NCBI RefSeq assembly: GCF_032490495.1
Contig: NZ_JAVYJB010000004.1
Coordinates: 1 to 64,000, forward strand
Origin: Pilosibacter fragilis
Lineage (GTDB): Bacteria; Bacillota; Clostridia; Lachnospirales; Lachnospiraceae
Length of the DNA stretch: 64,000 bases
Direction: 5' to 3'
The first letter of the stretch is position 1. Each line of letters starts with the position of its first letter. This document shows positions 52,691 through 62,165 of the stretch, one piece after another. The notes below the pieces were generated by a model. It had not been told where the DNA came from. It made no database searches and saw nothing but the letters and a program-made list of their open reading frames with translations. A program made the translations under genes and the position numbers.

Positions 52691-54022
52691 CTATGTGTAT
52701 CCGTACTTCTTTGCCTTCCGGATCAGGAAGAAGAGCGACAGGCATACCGCCATAAATTCCGCCGCGATGATGGAATACCAGATCCCGGAGACACCGAGGA
52801 AAAACGGCAGGATGATGACGGCCCCTGTTTCAAAGATCATGGTACGGCAGAAGGAGATCACAGCGGAGACGAATCCGTCGTTGAGTGCCGTAAAGAAGGA
52901 AGATGCGTAGATACTGAAGCCCATGAACAGGAAAGAAATCGAGTATGAGCGGAATGCATGGACCGTCATGTCTAAGAGGTTCGTGTTATAGCGGACGAAA
53001 ATTCCCGCAAGAAACGGGGCACCCGCTTCTGCCACGATCGTCAGGATGATCTGGAAGGTCAGAATCAGCCGGAAGCTTTTTCCGAGCAGATTCTTTAACT
53101 CGCTCTTATTTCCTGCACCGCAGTGATAGCCCACGATCGGGGCACTTCCCATAGAGTAGCCGATAAAGAGCGCTGCAAAGATAAAGCTCACGTACATGAT
53201 GACACCGTATACGGCAACACCGTCGGAACCGGAAAGGCGCATGAGCTGCCAGTTGTAAAGCATGTTTACGATGGACATGGAGATGTTCGTCATAAACTCG
53301 GAAGCGCCGTTTGTACAGGACTTCAACAGGGCACTAAAGTCCATATGGGTCTTTCCGAGACGGAGTCGGCTTTTGTTCGGAAAGATAAAGTAGAGCAGAG
53401 GAATCAGTCCGCCGATGGACTGGCTGAGCGCCGTTGCGGTGGCAGCGCCCACGACGCCAAGACGCAAAACGGCGATAAAATAAGCATCGAGGATCATATT
53501 TGTGAGTCCTGACGCGATGGTGATCAGGAGTCCTAGCTGCGGGCGTTCCGCAACAACGAGAAAGCTCTGGAATACATTCTGCAGCATGAAGGGAATCAGA
53601 GCCAGCAGGATGATCCGGCCGTAACGGACGCAGTAGGGGAGGAGTATCTCATCAGCGCCTAAGAGTTTTGCCATCGGGGCTAAAAGGATCTCGCCGCCTA
53701 CCGTAAAGAGGAAGCCCACCGCGATCAGAACGTAGACGAGGAGGGAAAAGATCTCCTTTGCCTTTTTTTTATTCCCGGTTCCAAAGGTCAGAGCCACCAG
53801 GGCACTGCCGCCGCTGCCGGTCATAAAGCCGATGGCACCGAGGATCATGAGAAACGGCATAATGATATTGATGGAGGCGAAGGCCTCGGAACCCACAAAG
53901 TTCGAGACGAAAACACCGTCCACAACACCGTAGATGGACGTTAAAATCATCATGACGATAGACGGAAACGTGAACCGCAGGAGTTTTTTATAGGTAAAGT
54001 GGTCGGAAAGTGAAATATTCAT
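52691..54022 (-). CDS. MATE-family efflux transporter
   Basis: 443 aa, twelve membrane segments in two MATE repeats (FPSIVMMILTSIYGVVDGVF, then MPFLMILGAIGFMTGSGGSA; second half VYGVIMYVSFIFAALFIGYS). It expels cationic or amphipathic compounds using Na+ or H+. It is the first gene of a MATE-marR operon whose promoter lies about 100 bp upstream. The substrate is not known. Confidence 0.92.
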   Translation of the reverse strand: MNISLSDHFTYKKLLRFTFPSIVMMILTSIYGVVDGVFVSNFVGSEAFASINIIMPFLMILGAIGFMTGSGGSALVALTFGTGNKKKAKEIFSLLVYVLIAVGFLFTVGGEILLAPMAKLLGADEILLPYCVRYGRIILLALIPFMLQNVFQSFLVVAERPQLGLLITIASGLTNMILDAYFIAVLRLGVVGAATATALSQSIGGLIPLLYFIFPNKSRLRLGKTHMDFSALLKSCTNGASEFMTNISMSIVNMLYNWQLMRLSGSDGVAVYGVIMYVSFIFAALFIGYSMGSAPIVGYHCGAGNKSELKNLLGKSFRLILTFQIILTIVAEAGAPFLAGIFVRYNTNLLDMTVHAFRSYSISFLFMGFSIYASSFFTALNDGFVSAVISFCRTMIFETGAVIILPFFLGVSGIWYSIIAAEFMAVCLSLFFLIRKAKKYGYT

Positions 54023-54104
54023 TGTGTACCCTTTCAGTTTTTTTACTGTGTCTGCCCGAGGGAAAATTCATGTGTTTCCTATCGACAGTTTTGCAGCTGT
54101 TGAT

Positions 54105-54152
54105 GTACGAAATCGTACGTAGAATCATAGTACGATTTCGTACATATGTCAA
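54105..54152 (-). promoter_or_regulatory. MATE-marR promoter with two palindromic operators
   Basis: On the minus strand: TTGACA (plus 54147-54152), 17-bp spacer, TATGAT (plus 54124-54129). The spacer contains GTACGAAATCGTAC (plus 54130-54143 as its complement). A second copy at 54105-54118 lies just downstream of the -10. These are presumed MarR sites. Confidence 0.8.
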
Positions 54153-54165
54153 GAAGAACTTTGCA

Positions 54166-54298
54166 GTTGCTGTTCGCGCCTTGCACAAACAGTAACTGAT
54201 TTTGCCGATGCTTCGCATTCCAAATCGGCAAAATCCACTACTACCACTGTATTGTACGGGATTTTCAGTTTAGAAAATTCCTACTCGTGTACAGCAAC
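54166..54298. repeat. Interspersed repeat family R2, copy 2 (133 bp)
   Basis: Short terminal inverted repeats GTTGCTGT / ACAGCAAC. The core GATTTTGCCGATGCTTCGCA matches 13954-14087. It lies between the divergent MATE promoter and the HD gene. Apart from it, 54153-54437 shows no gene. Confidence 0.7.
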
Positions 54299-54437
54299 AC
54301 TTTACACAGATTTTACATTCTTTTACCGGAGCGTGATTGTTCGTTTCTTTTTTCTGCTATATGCTATAGAAGTGAAAATGAGAGAAAAAAGAAAGAGCAG
54401 TCACGAGCTGGGTCGACTGCGGCAGAGGAAAAAGAAT

Positions 54438-55094
54438 ATGACATATAAGGAAATCAAGAAAAACGAGGAAGTTTTAGCTTACCTGAAAAAAGGAAACGAC
54501 AATCTGGGGACTATGGGATTTACAGATCATTCGGACGCGCACTGCGCGATGGTTGCGGAGCGGGCAGCAATGATCTTAAAGAAATTCGGTTACTCAGATC
54601 ACGATATCGAGCTGGTGAAGATCGCCGGTTTCATGCATGATATGGGAAATGCGATCAACCGGCATGCCCATGCGGAGTATGGTGCCCTTCTGGCATCCCA
54701 GATCCTGGAAAAGACGGATCTTCCGATCACAGACCGCGCGATCATCGTCTCCGCGATCGGAAACCATGATGAGTCAACGGGCGGAGCCGTAGATCCGATC
54801 TCCGCGGCGCTTATCATCGCCGACAAGACGGATGTACGCAGAAATCGCGTCCGCCAGAAGGAGGTGGCATCCTTTGATATCCACGACCGTGTAAACTATG
54901 CGGTTACAGAGGCAAAATTAAAGGTAAACGAGGAAAAGAAAGTGATCACCCTGAACCTGAAGATCGACGAAAACATCTGCTCCATGCTGGAGTACTTCGA
55001 GATCTTCTTACAGAGGATGCTCATGTGCCGCCGCGCGTGTGAAATGCTCGGAGCGAAATTCAAGATGACGGCGAACGGAAGTAAGATCGTATAA
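54438..55094 (+). CDS. HD-domain phosphohydrolase
   Basis: 218 aa from the ATG at 54438 (AGAGGAAAAAG upstream; a start at 54378 is possible). The HD residues are H35 (SDAHCAMVAERA) and H67/D68 (GFMHDMGN), followed by the HAHAEYGA and NHDESTGG blocks with further metal ligands. Such proteins hydrolyse nucleotides, cyclic dinucleotides or related phosphates; the substrate cannot be told. It is a single gene followed by a terminator. Confidence 0.85.
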   Translation: MTYKEIKKNEEVLAYLKKGNDNLGTMGFTDHSDAHCAMVAERAAMILKKFGYSDHDIELVKIAGFMHDMGNAINRHAHAEYGALLASQILEKTDLPITDRAIIVSAIGNHDESTGGAVDPISAALIIADKTDVRRNRVRQKEVASFDIHDRVNYAVTEAKLKVNEEKKVITLNLKIDENICSMLEYFEIFLQRMLMCRRACEMLGAKFKMTANGSKIV

Positions 55095-55119
55095 AACAAA
55101 ATATGGAATATGCATCAGA

Positions 55120-55167
55120 GACACTCTTGGAACAGACCGTAATCGGCCTGTACTGAGAGTGCTTTTT
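55120..55167 (+). terminator. Intrinsic terminator after the HD gene
   Basis: CACTCTTGGAACAG and CTGTACTGAGAGTG pair imperfectly, followed by CTTTTTT. An R3 start (GTAACAGGAAATTCCGGCAG) follows immediately. Confidence 0.78.
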
Positions 55168-55200
55168 TGTAACAGGAAATTCCGGCAGAATACGAGTGGA
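55168..55200. repeat. Interspersed repeat family R3, partial copy
   Basis: GTAACAGGAAATTCCGG repeats the left end of R3 directly after a terminator T-run. The rest of the unit is not recognisable. Confidence 0.55.
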
Positions 55201-55278
55201 GTGAAATGATTCAACTTGCATGTGCAAATGCCAGATGGTAAAATGAAGAAAACAGCACAGGGAAAGGAGGAGACACAT

Positions 55279-56973
55279 ATGACAGAGCTTTTGAAACTTC
55301 CGGTAGGAATCGAAAATTTCGAAGAAATAAGAAGAGATAATTTTTATTATGTAGATAAAACAAAATTGATCGAACAGCTTTTGAGCCAGTGGGGAAAGGC
55401 TAACCTATTTACACGCCCGCGGCGTTTCGGAAAATCATTGAATATGAGTATGCTCCGCAGCTTCTTTGAAATTGGGGCGGACCCTGAACTTTTCCGGGGA
55501 TTGTATATTTCGCAGAAGTCAGCACTATGTGAAAAATATATGGGTCAGTTTCCTGTGATCTCCATCAGCCTGAAAGGTGTAAATGCCAGTGATTTTTCAG
55601 GTGCCTGCAGCAGCCTTGTAAAAATCATGAATGCAGAGACGAGGCGGGCATTTATTTCCCTGGATAGCCAGAAACTCAGTGATGTTGACAAAAAGCTGTT
55701 TGAAGAATTAATGGACCGCGGTATGACGCAGGATACACTTGTATACAGTTTAAAGGAACTTTCGGAATTGCTCGAACGAAGCTATGGCAGAAAAGTCATT
55801 GTCCTTATTGATGAGTATGATGTTCCGTTGGCAAAGGCAAATGAGAATGGATATTATGACGAGATGGCATTGCTGATTCGGAACTTATTTGAGAATGTTC
55901 TGAAAACAAATGATAGTTTGAAATTTGCGGTCCTGACTGGGTGTCTGCGTGTCGCCAAGGAGAGTATATTTACAGGACTTAATAATTTTAAGATATTTCC
56001 AATCACAAAAGTTGCATTTGATGAATATTTCGGTTTTACAGACGATGAAGTGAGAGATATGCTTCACTATTACGAATTGGATTCGGATTATGAAACAGTA
56101 AAGAACTGGTATGATGGATACCGATTCGGAAAAGCGGATGTTTATTGTCCGTGGGATGTGATCAATTATTGCAGTGACCATATTGAAGATCCATATCTTC
56201 CGCCTCAGAATTATTGGCTGAATACAAGCGGAAATGAAATGATCTACCACTTTATTGATGGACTGGAAGATCAGACGGGAGTAACGAAAGAAGAACTGGA
56301 ACTTCTTGTCAATGGTGGTTCGGTTCAAAAAAATATTAATCAGGAACTTACCTATAAGGAATTGTATTCATCTATGGACAATCTCTGGAGTACTTTGTTT
56401 ATGACAGGGTATTTAACGCAGAGAGGGGAACCGGTTGGAAACCGATATGATCTGGCAATTCCAAATCAGGAGATCCGCAACATCATCACAGAACATATTT
56501 TGCAAATGTTCCAGAAAAATGTAAAGAACGATGGAACGATGGCCGATTCATTCTGCAGCGCATTGGAAGCGGGAAATGCAGAACAGGTAGAAGCTCTATT
56601 TACAGAATATATGAGACAGACGATCAGTATCAGAGACACTTTTGTACAGCACTCGCGGAAAGAAAACTTTTATCAGGGAATCCTGCTTGGAATTCTGAGT
56701 TATAAGAGTGACTGGATCGTCAGATCCAACCGGGAGTCAGGGGACGGATTCAGTGATATTACGATCCGGATCTCAAATTCTGGCACAGGAATTGTTATTG
56801 AAGTGAAATATGCGGAAGCAGGCCATGAGAAAGAAATGGTTCAAAAAGCGTTAAAGCAGATACAGGATAAAGACTATGGATATGAGTTTCGACAGGAAGG
56901 GATGAAAAGAATCCTGTATTATGGAGTCGTATGCAATAAAAAAACATGCATGGCAGAAGTACTGGAAAGGTAA
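55279..56973 (+). CDS. AAA-ATPase-like protein with C-terminal PD-(D/E)XK nuclease domain
   Basis: 564 aa from the ATG at 55279 (AAAGGAGGAG upstream). The AAA-ATPase-like domain (PF09820 type) has VDKTKLIEQL, Walker A-like TRPRRFGKSLN (K52), VIVLIDEYDVPLA and KNWYDGYRFG. The C-terminal PD-(D/E)XK domain (PF08011 type) has GDGFSDITIR (about residue 493) and IVIEVKYA (about 508). Families of this kind are abundant in gut Firmicutes and Bacteroidetes and may be mobile or defensive, but the role is unproven. It is clearly AT-richer than its neighbours, suggesting transfer. A decayed paralogue is at 7914. Confidence 0.87.
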   Translation: MTELLKLPVGIENFEEIRRDNFYYVDKTKLIEQLLSQWGKANLFTRPRRFGKSLNMSMLRSFFEIGADPELFRGLYISQKSALCEKYMGQFPVISISLKGVNASDFSGACSSLVKIMNAETRRAFISLDSQKLSDVDKKLFEELMDRGMTQDTLVYSLKELSELLERSYGRKVIVLIDEYDVPLAKANENGYYDEMALLIRNLFENVLKTNDSLKFAVLTGCLRVAKESIFTGLNNFKIFPITKVAFDEYFGFTDDEVRDMLHYYELDSDYETVKNWYDGYRFGKADVYCPWDVINYCSDHIEDPYLPPQNYWLNTSGNEMIYHFIDGLEDQTGVTKEELELLVNGGSVQKNINQELTYKELYSSMDNLWSTLFMTGYLTQRGEPVGNRYDLAIPNQEIRNIITEHILQMFQKNVKNDGTMADSFCSALEAGNAEQVEALFTEYMRQTISIRDTFVQHSRKENFYQGILLGILSYKSDWIVRSNRESGDGFSDITIRISNSGTGIVIEVKYAEAGHEKEMVQKALKQIQDKDYGYEFRQEGMKRILYYGVVCNKKTCMAEVLER

Positions 56974-57125
56974 GAATTGTATAAAATGTAAAGGGATCTT
57001 GCAGGCAGCAGAATGTTTGGTATTAGGAGTTAAATATTCGTTGTAAACGCAAGATTCTGTTTTTATATAAGTTAATTACCAGTTTTATAGAAAAGAAAAT
57101 CCGGGTACTTTTAAAGGAGATTCAT

Positions 57126-57770
57126 ATGAAATTTACACCGATCGACCGAACCACCTGGGAGAGAAACTCCCATTATGATTATTATACAAACCTGTTAAAA
57201 TGCGGCTACAGTGTGACTGTGTCCTTAGATATCACGAAGCTGCACCAGCAGGTAAAAGAAAAAGGACTGAAGTTTTATCCTGCCTTTGTCTACTGTGTCT
57301 CAAAACAGATCGCAGTGACAAAAGAATTCCGCATGGGACGGGACAAGGAAGGAAATCCGGGATACTACGATATCCTTCATCCGAATTATACGATCTTCCA
57401 TGAGGATGACCATACCTTCTCCGATGTCTGGACCGGATACACGGAAGACTTTAAAACCTTCTATAAAAATATGAGAGATGACATGGAGACCTACAAAGAC
57501 GTAAAAGCCGTAAAGGCAAAACCGGGACAGCCACAGAACTTTTACTGTATCTCCATGGTGCCGTGGTTAAACTTTACTGGTTATTCCGCCTACACAGAGA
57601 GCGGAACCCCGATGCTGTTTCCAATTATTACCTGCGGTAAGTTCACAGAGCATGACGGGATACTTACAATGCCATTCTGCGTCAACATCGCCCACGCAGC
57701 CGCTGACGGATATCACACATCCATGTTTATCAACGAACTTCAGAAACTGATCGACATGATCGAACTTTAA
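57126..57770 (+). CDS. Chloramphenicol acetyltransferase-like (CatA-family) O-acetyltransferase
   Basis: 214 aa, about the length of CatA. Features: FTPIDRTTWERNSHYDYY at the start, NFTGYSAYTES, and the catalytic HAAADGYH (H190, D194, G195) matching the HxxxDG of the family. Classical CATs inactivate chloramphenicol by acetylation; more distant homologues do not. The classical HHAVCDGYH is altered (HAAADGYH), so resistance should not be assumed. AAAGGAG precedes the ATG. Confidence 0.82.
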   Translation: MKFTPIDRTTWERNSHYDYYTNLLKCGYSVTVSLDITKLHQQVKEKGLKFYPAFVYCVSKQIAVTKEFRMGRDKEGNPGYYDILHPNYTIFHEDDHTFSDVWTGYTEDFKTFYKNMRDDMETYKDVKAVKAKPGQPQNFYCISMVPWLNFTGYSAYTESGTPMLFPIITCGKFTEHDGILTMPFCVNIAHAAADGYHTSMFINELQKLIDMIEL

Positions 57771-57928
57771 AGCGCAGCTTTCAAGCTTCCTGCCACACAG
57801 AAAAAGCTGTTTTACAGAATCCGGTATTACAAAGAAGAAGTTCGCAGATTATGAATAAAAATTCGAGAATATATAAGTAAAATAACAGTTACGATTTTCT
57901 TAAAAAACGCGGGGAAGCACTTGTCTGA

Positions 57929-57957
57929 TTGAAAACCCACGGGGTTTGTGTTATGAT
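57929..57957 (+). promoter_or_regulatory. Promoter of the nucleotidyltransferase gene
   Basis: TTGAAA (57929-57934), 17-bp spacer, TATGAT (57952-57957), about 50 bp before the ATG at 58007. Confidence 0.7.
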
Positions 57958-58006
57958 GTCTTCAAGTGAGTGTGAGAAGAATCATCAGATAAAGGAGGAC
58001 TGTTAC

Positions 58007-58927
58007 ATGAAAAAGACATCTCTTGTCATCATGGCAGCAGGAATTGGAAGCCGTTTTGGCGGCGGGATCAAGCAGCTTGCCCCGGTTGGACCGAGCGGTG
58101 AGATCATTATGGACTATTCGATCCATGATGCCCTGGAAGCAGGCTTTGATAAAATTATCTTTATTATAAGAAAAGATCTGGAAAAGGATTTCAAGGAGAT
58201 CATCGGAAATCGTATCGAGAGGATCGCTCCGGTAGAGTATGCGTACCAGGAGATGGACGATCTCCCGGAGGGATTTTCTGTTCCGGAAGGAAGAAAGAAG
58301 CCGTGGGGAACCGGTCAGGCGATCCTTGCGGCGAGAAATTTAATTAAGGAGCCGTTCCTTGTCATCAATGCAGATGACTATTACGGAAAAGAAGGTTTCA
58401 GGATCGTCCATGATTACATGGTAAATGAGATGGATGATACGAAGGACACCTTCGATATGTGTATGGCAGGATTTATCCTCTCCAACACCTTAAGCGAAAA
58501 CGGTCCTGTAACCCGCGGCGTGTGCACTGTGGACAATAATGGATACCTCTCCAAGGTCACAGAGACATATGATGTATATAAGGCCGAGGACGGCATGCAC
58601 GCGGCAGACCACGACGGGAATCCGGTTATCGTGTCAGAAGATCAGCATGTCTCCATGAACATGTTCGGTCTCCCGGCATCCTTCGTAAAGGAACTGGAAA
58701 AGGGATTCCCGGAGTTCCTTTCTAATGTGAAAGAGGGAGATCTGAAGGCGGAGTATCTTCTTCCGGCAGTGATCGACGAGTGCATCCACAGTGGAAAAGG
58801 AACTGTCCGTGTGCTTGAGACAAAGGATAAATGGTTTGGAGTTACTTATAAGGAAGACAAACCGGCAGTTGTCGCATCAATCCAGAAGCTGGTAGATGCA
58901 GGCGTTTACCCGAAGAAACTGTTCTAA
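58007..58927 (+). CDS. Nucleotidyltransferase (sugar-phosphate NTP transferase family)
   Basis: 306 aa from the ATG at 58007 (AAAGGAGGAC upstream). The N-terminal nucleotide-binding motif MAAGIGSRFGGGIKQLAPVG fits sugar-1-phosphate nucleotidyltransferases, with PWGTGQAILAAR and the metal Asp in VINADDYYG. Distance from RfbA/GlmU is large and the sugar is not known. It is probably cytosolic and feeds a nucleotide-sugar or glycan pathway. Single-gene unit. Confidence 0.85.
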   Translation: MKKTSLVIMAAGIGSRFGGGIKQLAPVGPSGEIIMDYSIHDALEAGFDKIIFIIRKDLEKDFKEIIGNRIERIAPVEYAYQEMDDLPEGFSVPEGRKKPWGTGQAILAARNLIKEPFLVINADDYYGKEGFRIVHDYMVNEMDDTKDTFDMCMAGFILSNTLSENGPVTRGVCTVDNNGYLSKVTETYDVYKAEDGMHAADHDGNPVIVSEDQHVSMNMFGLPASFVKELEKGFPEFLSNVKEGDLKAEYLLPAVIDECIHSGKGTVRVLETKDKWFGVTYKEDKPAVVASIQKLVDAGVYPKKLF

Positions 58928-59096
58928 GAGCATTGCGCTGAGAGGATGTACGTTTACAATACTGTCTGCAAACAGATAAGAACAGCCTGATCAGCCGATC
59001 ATGGTACGATCATAGTAAAGTGAAATGGTAGCTTTCCCGCTCTTTTTGCATATGATAATCCTGTATAGGGATCAGCAAAGGAGCGGGAACGTTTTT

Positions 59097-59546
59097 ATGG
59101 AGAAGATTTACCGGGGATATCCCCTGGAAGTAAAAAAGAGTTACGGAATTTTTAACCCAGAAAGGACCTGTTCGTCCGAAGGGCCAAAGAAAGTCCCCTG
59201 GATGCTTTACCGTAGAGAGGAGCAGAGCGGAAAAACGGAGCTGACCGGAAATGAATCCCGGTCAGAGATAGATTATCTTCGAGGTCTCTATCCGGCATCG
59301 GCAAAGCAGAACCAGATCCTGGCGGAGGAGGCATGCGATCTTCTGGAATACCCTGGAAGTCCCATGTATGACGAATACCCGGACCGGGAATTCTTATACC
59401 GGGAGCTTTCAAAAGTGAGACAGCGTCATCCGGAGGAGACCGCAGGTGGTAAAGAAGGACAGGATCTTTTACAGGTACTGTTTATAAATGAGATCTACAG
59501 GAGACGGATCTTAAACAGAATGGAAAATCAGAGCAGTGACAGATAG
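59097..59546 (+). CDS. Small protein of unknown function
   Basis: 149 aa from the ATG at 59097; the nearest ribosome site (AAAGGAGCGGG) is about 15 nt away. It is charged and lacks membrane segments. It contains PERTCSSEGPKKVPWMLYRR, then ASAKQNQILAEEACDLLEY, PMYDEYPDREFLYREL and a basic C-terminus. No family recognised. It ends 20 bp before the 825-aa gene and is probably co-transcribed. Confidence 0.6.
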   Translation: MEKIYRGYPLEVKKSYGIFNPERTCSSEGPKKVPWMLYRREEQSGKTELTGNESRSEIDYLRGLYPASAKQNQILAEEACDLLEYPGSPMYDEYPDREFLYRELSKVRQRHPEETAGGKEGQDLLQVLFINEIYRRRILNRMENQSSDR

Positions 59547-59566
59547 ACAGAGCGAGGAACAGTAAG

Positions 59567-62044
59567 ATGAAGACCGGCAAGAAAGTCATGATCCTGCTGC
59601 TTATTTTTGTGGCGGCAGTGATCGTTTATTTTATACACCCAGTTGGGAAGAAAGAAGAGCATGGAATCACGGAGTACACGGCGATGGAGAAAGCGAAATT
59701 TCCGGTACTCTATGCGACGATGGGAGACCGGGAGATGGCGCCGGTGTTCGGCCAGACGGAGGAGCGCGGTGTGACCGCAGACCGCGGCAGCCTGATCGTA
59801 CTTCCGGAAGACCGGAAACTCAAGGTACGGTTTGCCGGTACGACAAAGATCCAGGGACTGCGCTATGAGATCCGCAGCCTCGACACAGAAAATCTGATCG
59901 AGCGCACCCAGGTCACATCTCTTGATGCAGCCATAAATGGAGACAGCGAAAATGCCGTAAGTGCAGAGCTTCTGATCCAGAATCTTCTTGAGACAGGAAA
60001 AGAGTATCTTCTCGGCGTCTGCGCGAGTCTTCCCGACGGATCCGAGGCCTGGTATTACATGCGGATCGTGGAGCAGGACCAGGGCCATGTGAACGAGATG
60101 CTGGCACTGGCGGAGGAGTTTTCCTCAAAGACATACAAGTACAGCGATGCCCAGAGCCTGGCCATGTATATGGAGACATCCCCCGGCGCAAACAGTTCGG
60201 CACTGGGAACTGTGACGTTAAAAGACACTTTCACCCAGCTCACATGGGGCTCTCTGGGCGTGGAGCGGACCGGTGAGGCATACACGAAATTAAAGGAACT
60301 GTCCGGAAATCTCGCCAATGTGGAGATCGCGACCCATGTGACGGCGAAGGATGGCGAGAAGACGGAAACCTACGAGGTGACAGAAAACTTTACAATGAAG
60401 TGGGCATCCCAGCGAATCTACATGATGGATTACGAGAGGACCATGACGGAGCTCTTCACAGGAGATTCCGATCTGTTCTCTGGAAAACGGATCATTCTGG
60501 GAATCGGAAACGGTGACGGAGTCCATGCCGTAAAGAGTGCTGGGGGCCAGTACACAGCGTTTGTGACAGGCCGGGAGCTGTGGGCATACGACAGTGGCGA
60601 GAATGTTGGAGCCAGAGTGTTCGCCTTCGGCGGCGCGGCATCCGACGATATCCGTGACAACGTGCCGGAACATGGCGTCGAGATCCTTTCTGTGGATGAG
60701 GACGGCGGAATCGATTTTATCGTCTACGGAAGAATGAACCGCGGAACCCATGAGGGCAGCACGGGAATCGCCTACTATCACTATGCGATGGACCAGAATG
60801 CCCTGGAGGAGAAATTTTTTATTCCATCCACGGAACCTTTTGAGGAGCTGAAGGACGATCTCTCCGTCCTCGCACACCGCGGAACGAACGGAATCTTCTA
60901 TTTCTATATGGACCATGGAATCTACGGGATCGATCTGAAGAGCCTGGAGTATGTGGCGCTTGCTTCCGGTCTCACAAAGAACCAGTTTGCGGTCAGCGCG
61001 GATCACTCCCGGGCGGCATGGCAGGAAAATACAGGAATCTGGGATTCCCAGACGATCCAGATCATGGATCTCGACACCGGGGACAAGACCCAGCTCGGCG
61101 GACAGGCGGGGTCCGTATCAAGAATTTTCGGCTTTGTCGGAAATGACTGCATCTACGGAACCGGAGACAGCGGGGATTACCTGATGTCCAACGGCCGTGT
61201 AATGGGAGTCTATTTAAAGAGCATCGATATCGTGGACAGGGAGATGAAGTCCGTGATGCACTATGAGAAGCCAGGTTCCTGGATCCGCGAGGTGTCTGTG
61301 AATGACAGCCGGATCCATATGAAGACTGTGACAAGCAAGGACGGATTCTTCGGGACATATTCCGCGGACACGCTGGTCTGCAACGCGGAGATCCTTCCGG
61401 GAAAGGCCGACGATATCGGCTGGTACGCGTCGGATCAGAAAGGACAGGTCCTGTTTGTCCAGCTCGACAGGGATATCGAGACGGCAAAGAAGATCCGCCA
61501 GGCATCCCCGAAGCTTGCGGAGAGCAGAGAGACTGTAAAGCCGATCGCGACAGCAGCCTGCAGGGAAACAGAGTTTTACGCCTACGGACGGGGCAGATTC
61601 CTCGGACGGTTTGTGGAGTTCTCGGACGCGGCGGAGACGGCGTACAACAGTATGGGATTCGTGACAGCGGGACGTGACCGGATCATCTGGGTGCGCGGAA
61701 ACAGGGCGAGCGCTTCCTATATCAGGGATATCACATCGGCGTCAAGGCTGATGGAGCGCTACCTCGATTCCTTTGAGATAAACCAGACGATGGAGGATGG
61801 AACCTTCCTTCTGGACGCCTCCGGCAGCACGATCATCCAGGTGTTATACTTTGTGGGACAGAACATTCCGGTGTTAGCCTACACTGGAGAGGGAACGTCC
61901 ATGTACCTGACCGGCTATGACCAGACACATGTCCGTGTGTATCATCCAGAGAGCGGGGCAACAGAAGTGCTGTCCATGGAGACGGCGAACCAGATGCTTG
62001 GGGCAGCGGGGTATGATTTCATATGCTGCGTGCCAACCCTATAG
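59567..62044 (+). CDS. Large membrane-anchored extracytoplasmic protein with propeller-like and C39-like regions
   Basis: 825 aa behind GAGGAACAG. One N-terminal membrane anchor (VMILLLIFVAAVIVYFI). A beta-rich domain follows, then a large region with repeated beta segments (about 300-640; GIYGIDLKSLEYVALASG and IQIMDLDTGDKTQLGG type), as in WD/PQQ-type propellers. The last about 80 residues read like a C39-type papain-fold domain (LDASGSTIIQVLYFVGQNIP, then YLTGYDQTHVRVYHPESG), but the expected catalytic Cys and His are replaced (S in SGSTI, no H before GYD). No function can be named; a sensor or scaffold of the cell surface is possible. Confidence 0.75.
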   Translation: MKTGKKVMILLLIFVAAVIVYFIHPVGKKEEHGITEYTAMEKAKFPVLYATMGDREMAPVFGQTEERGVTADRGSLIVLPEDRKLKVRFAGTTKIQGLRYEIRSLDTENLIERTQVTSLDAAINGDSENAVSAELLIQNLLETGKEYLLGVCASLPDGSEAWYYMRIVEQDQGHVNEMLALAEEFSSKTYKYSDAQSLAMYMETSPGANSSALGTVTLKDTFTQLTWGSLGVERTGEAYTKLKELSGNLANVEIATHVTAKDGEKTETYEVTENFTMKWASQRIYMMDYERTMTELFTGDSDLFSGKRIILGIGNGDGVHAVKSAGGQYTAFVTGRELWAYDSGENVGARVFAFGGAASDDIRDNVPEHGVEILSVDEDGGIDFIVYGRMNRGTHEGSTGIAYYHYAMDQNALEEKFFIPSTEPFEELKDDLSVLAHRGTNGIFYFYMDHGIYGIDLKSLEYVALASGLTKNQFAVSADHSRAAWQENTGIWDSQTIQIMDLDTGDKTQLGGQAGSVSRIFGFVGNDCIYGTGDSGDYLMSNGRVMGVYLKSIDIVDREMKSVMHYEKPGSWIREVSVNDSRIHMKTVTSKDGFFGTYSADTLVCNAEILPGKADDIGWYASDQKGQVLFVQLDRDIETAKKIRQASPKLAESRETVKPIATAACRETEFYAYGRGRFLGRFVEFSDAAETAYNSMGFVTAGRDRIIWVRGNRASASYIRDITSASRLMERYLDSFEINQTMEDGTFLLDASGSTIIQVLYFVGQNIPVLAYTGEGTSMYLTGYDQTHVRVYHPESGATEVLSMETANQMLGAAGYDFICCVPTL

Positions 62045-62065
62045 GTTTCGTTCCTTAAGAAAAAC

Positions 62066-62093
62066 TTTACATTTTTCCCAGATATGCTATAAT
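62066..62093 (+). promoter_or_regulatory. Promoter of murA
   Basis: TTTACA (62066-62071), 16-bp spacer, TATAAT (62088-62093), about 73 bp before murA. A short GGGAC/GTCCC hairpin with TTTTT lies in the leader near 62112-62142. Confidence 0.65.
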
Positions 62094-62165
62094 CATAACG
62101 AAAACAAGCTGGGACGAATGCGGGATAGCTCTGTCCCTTTTTAGATATATAGATAGAGGTGCGTA

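Noticed and set aside
57126..57770. Calling the acetyltransferase a chloramphenicol resistance gene
   Set aside because: The catalytic region is divergent (HAAADGYH) and homologues without resistance are common; only the family is supported.
59152..59412. 86-codon minus-strand frame opposite the 149-aa gene
   Set aside because: It is a shadow of the plus-strand gene with no ribosome site or family resemblance.
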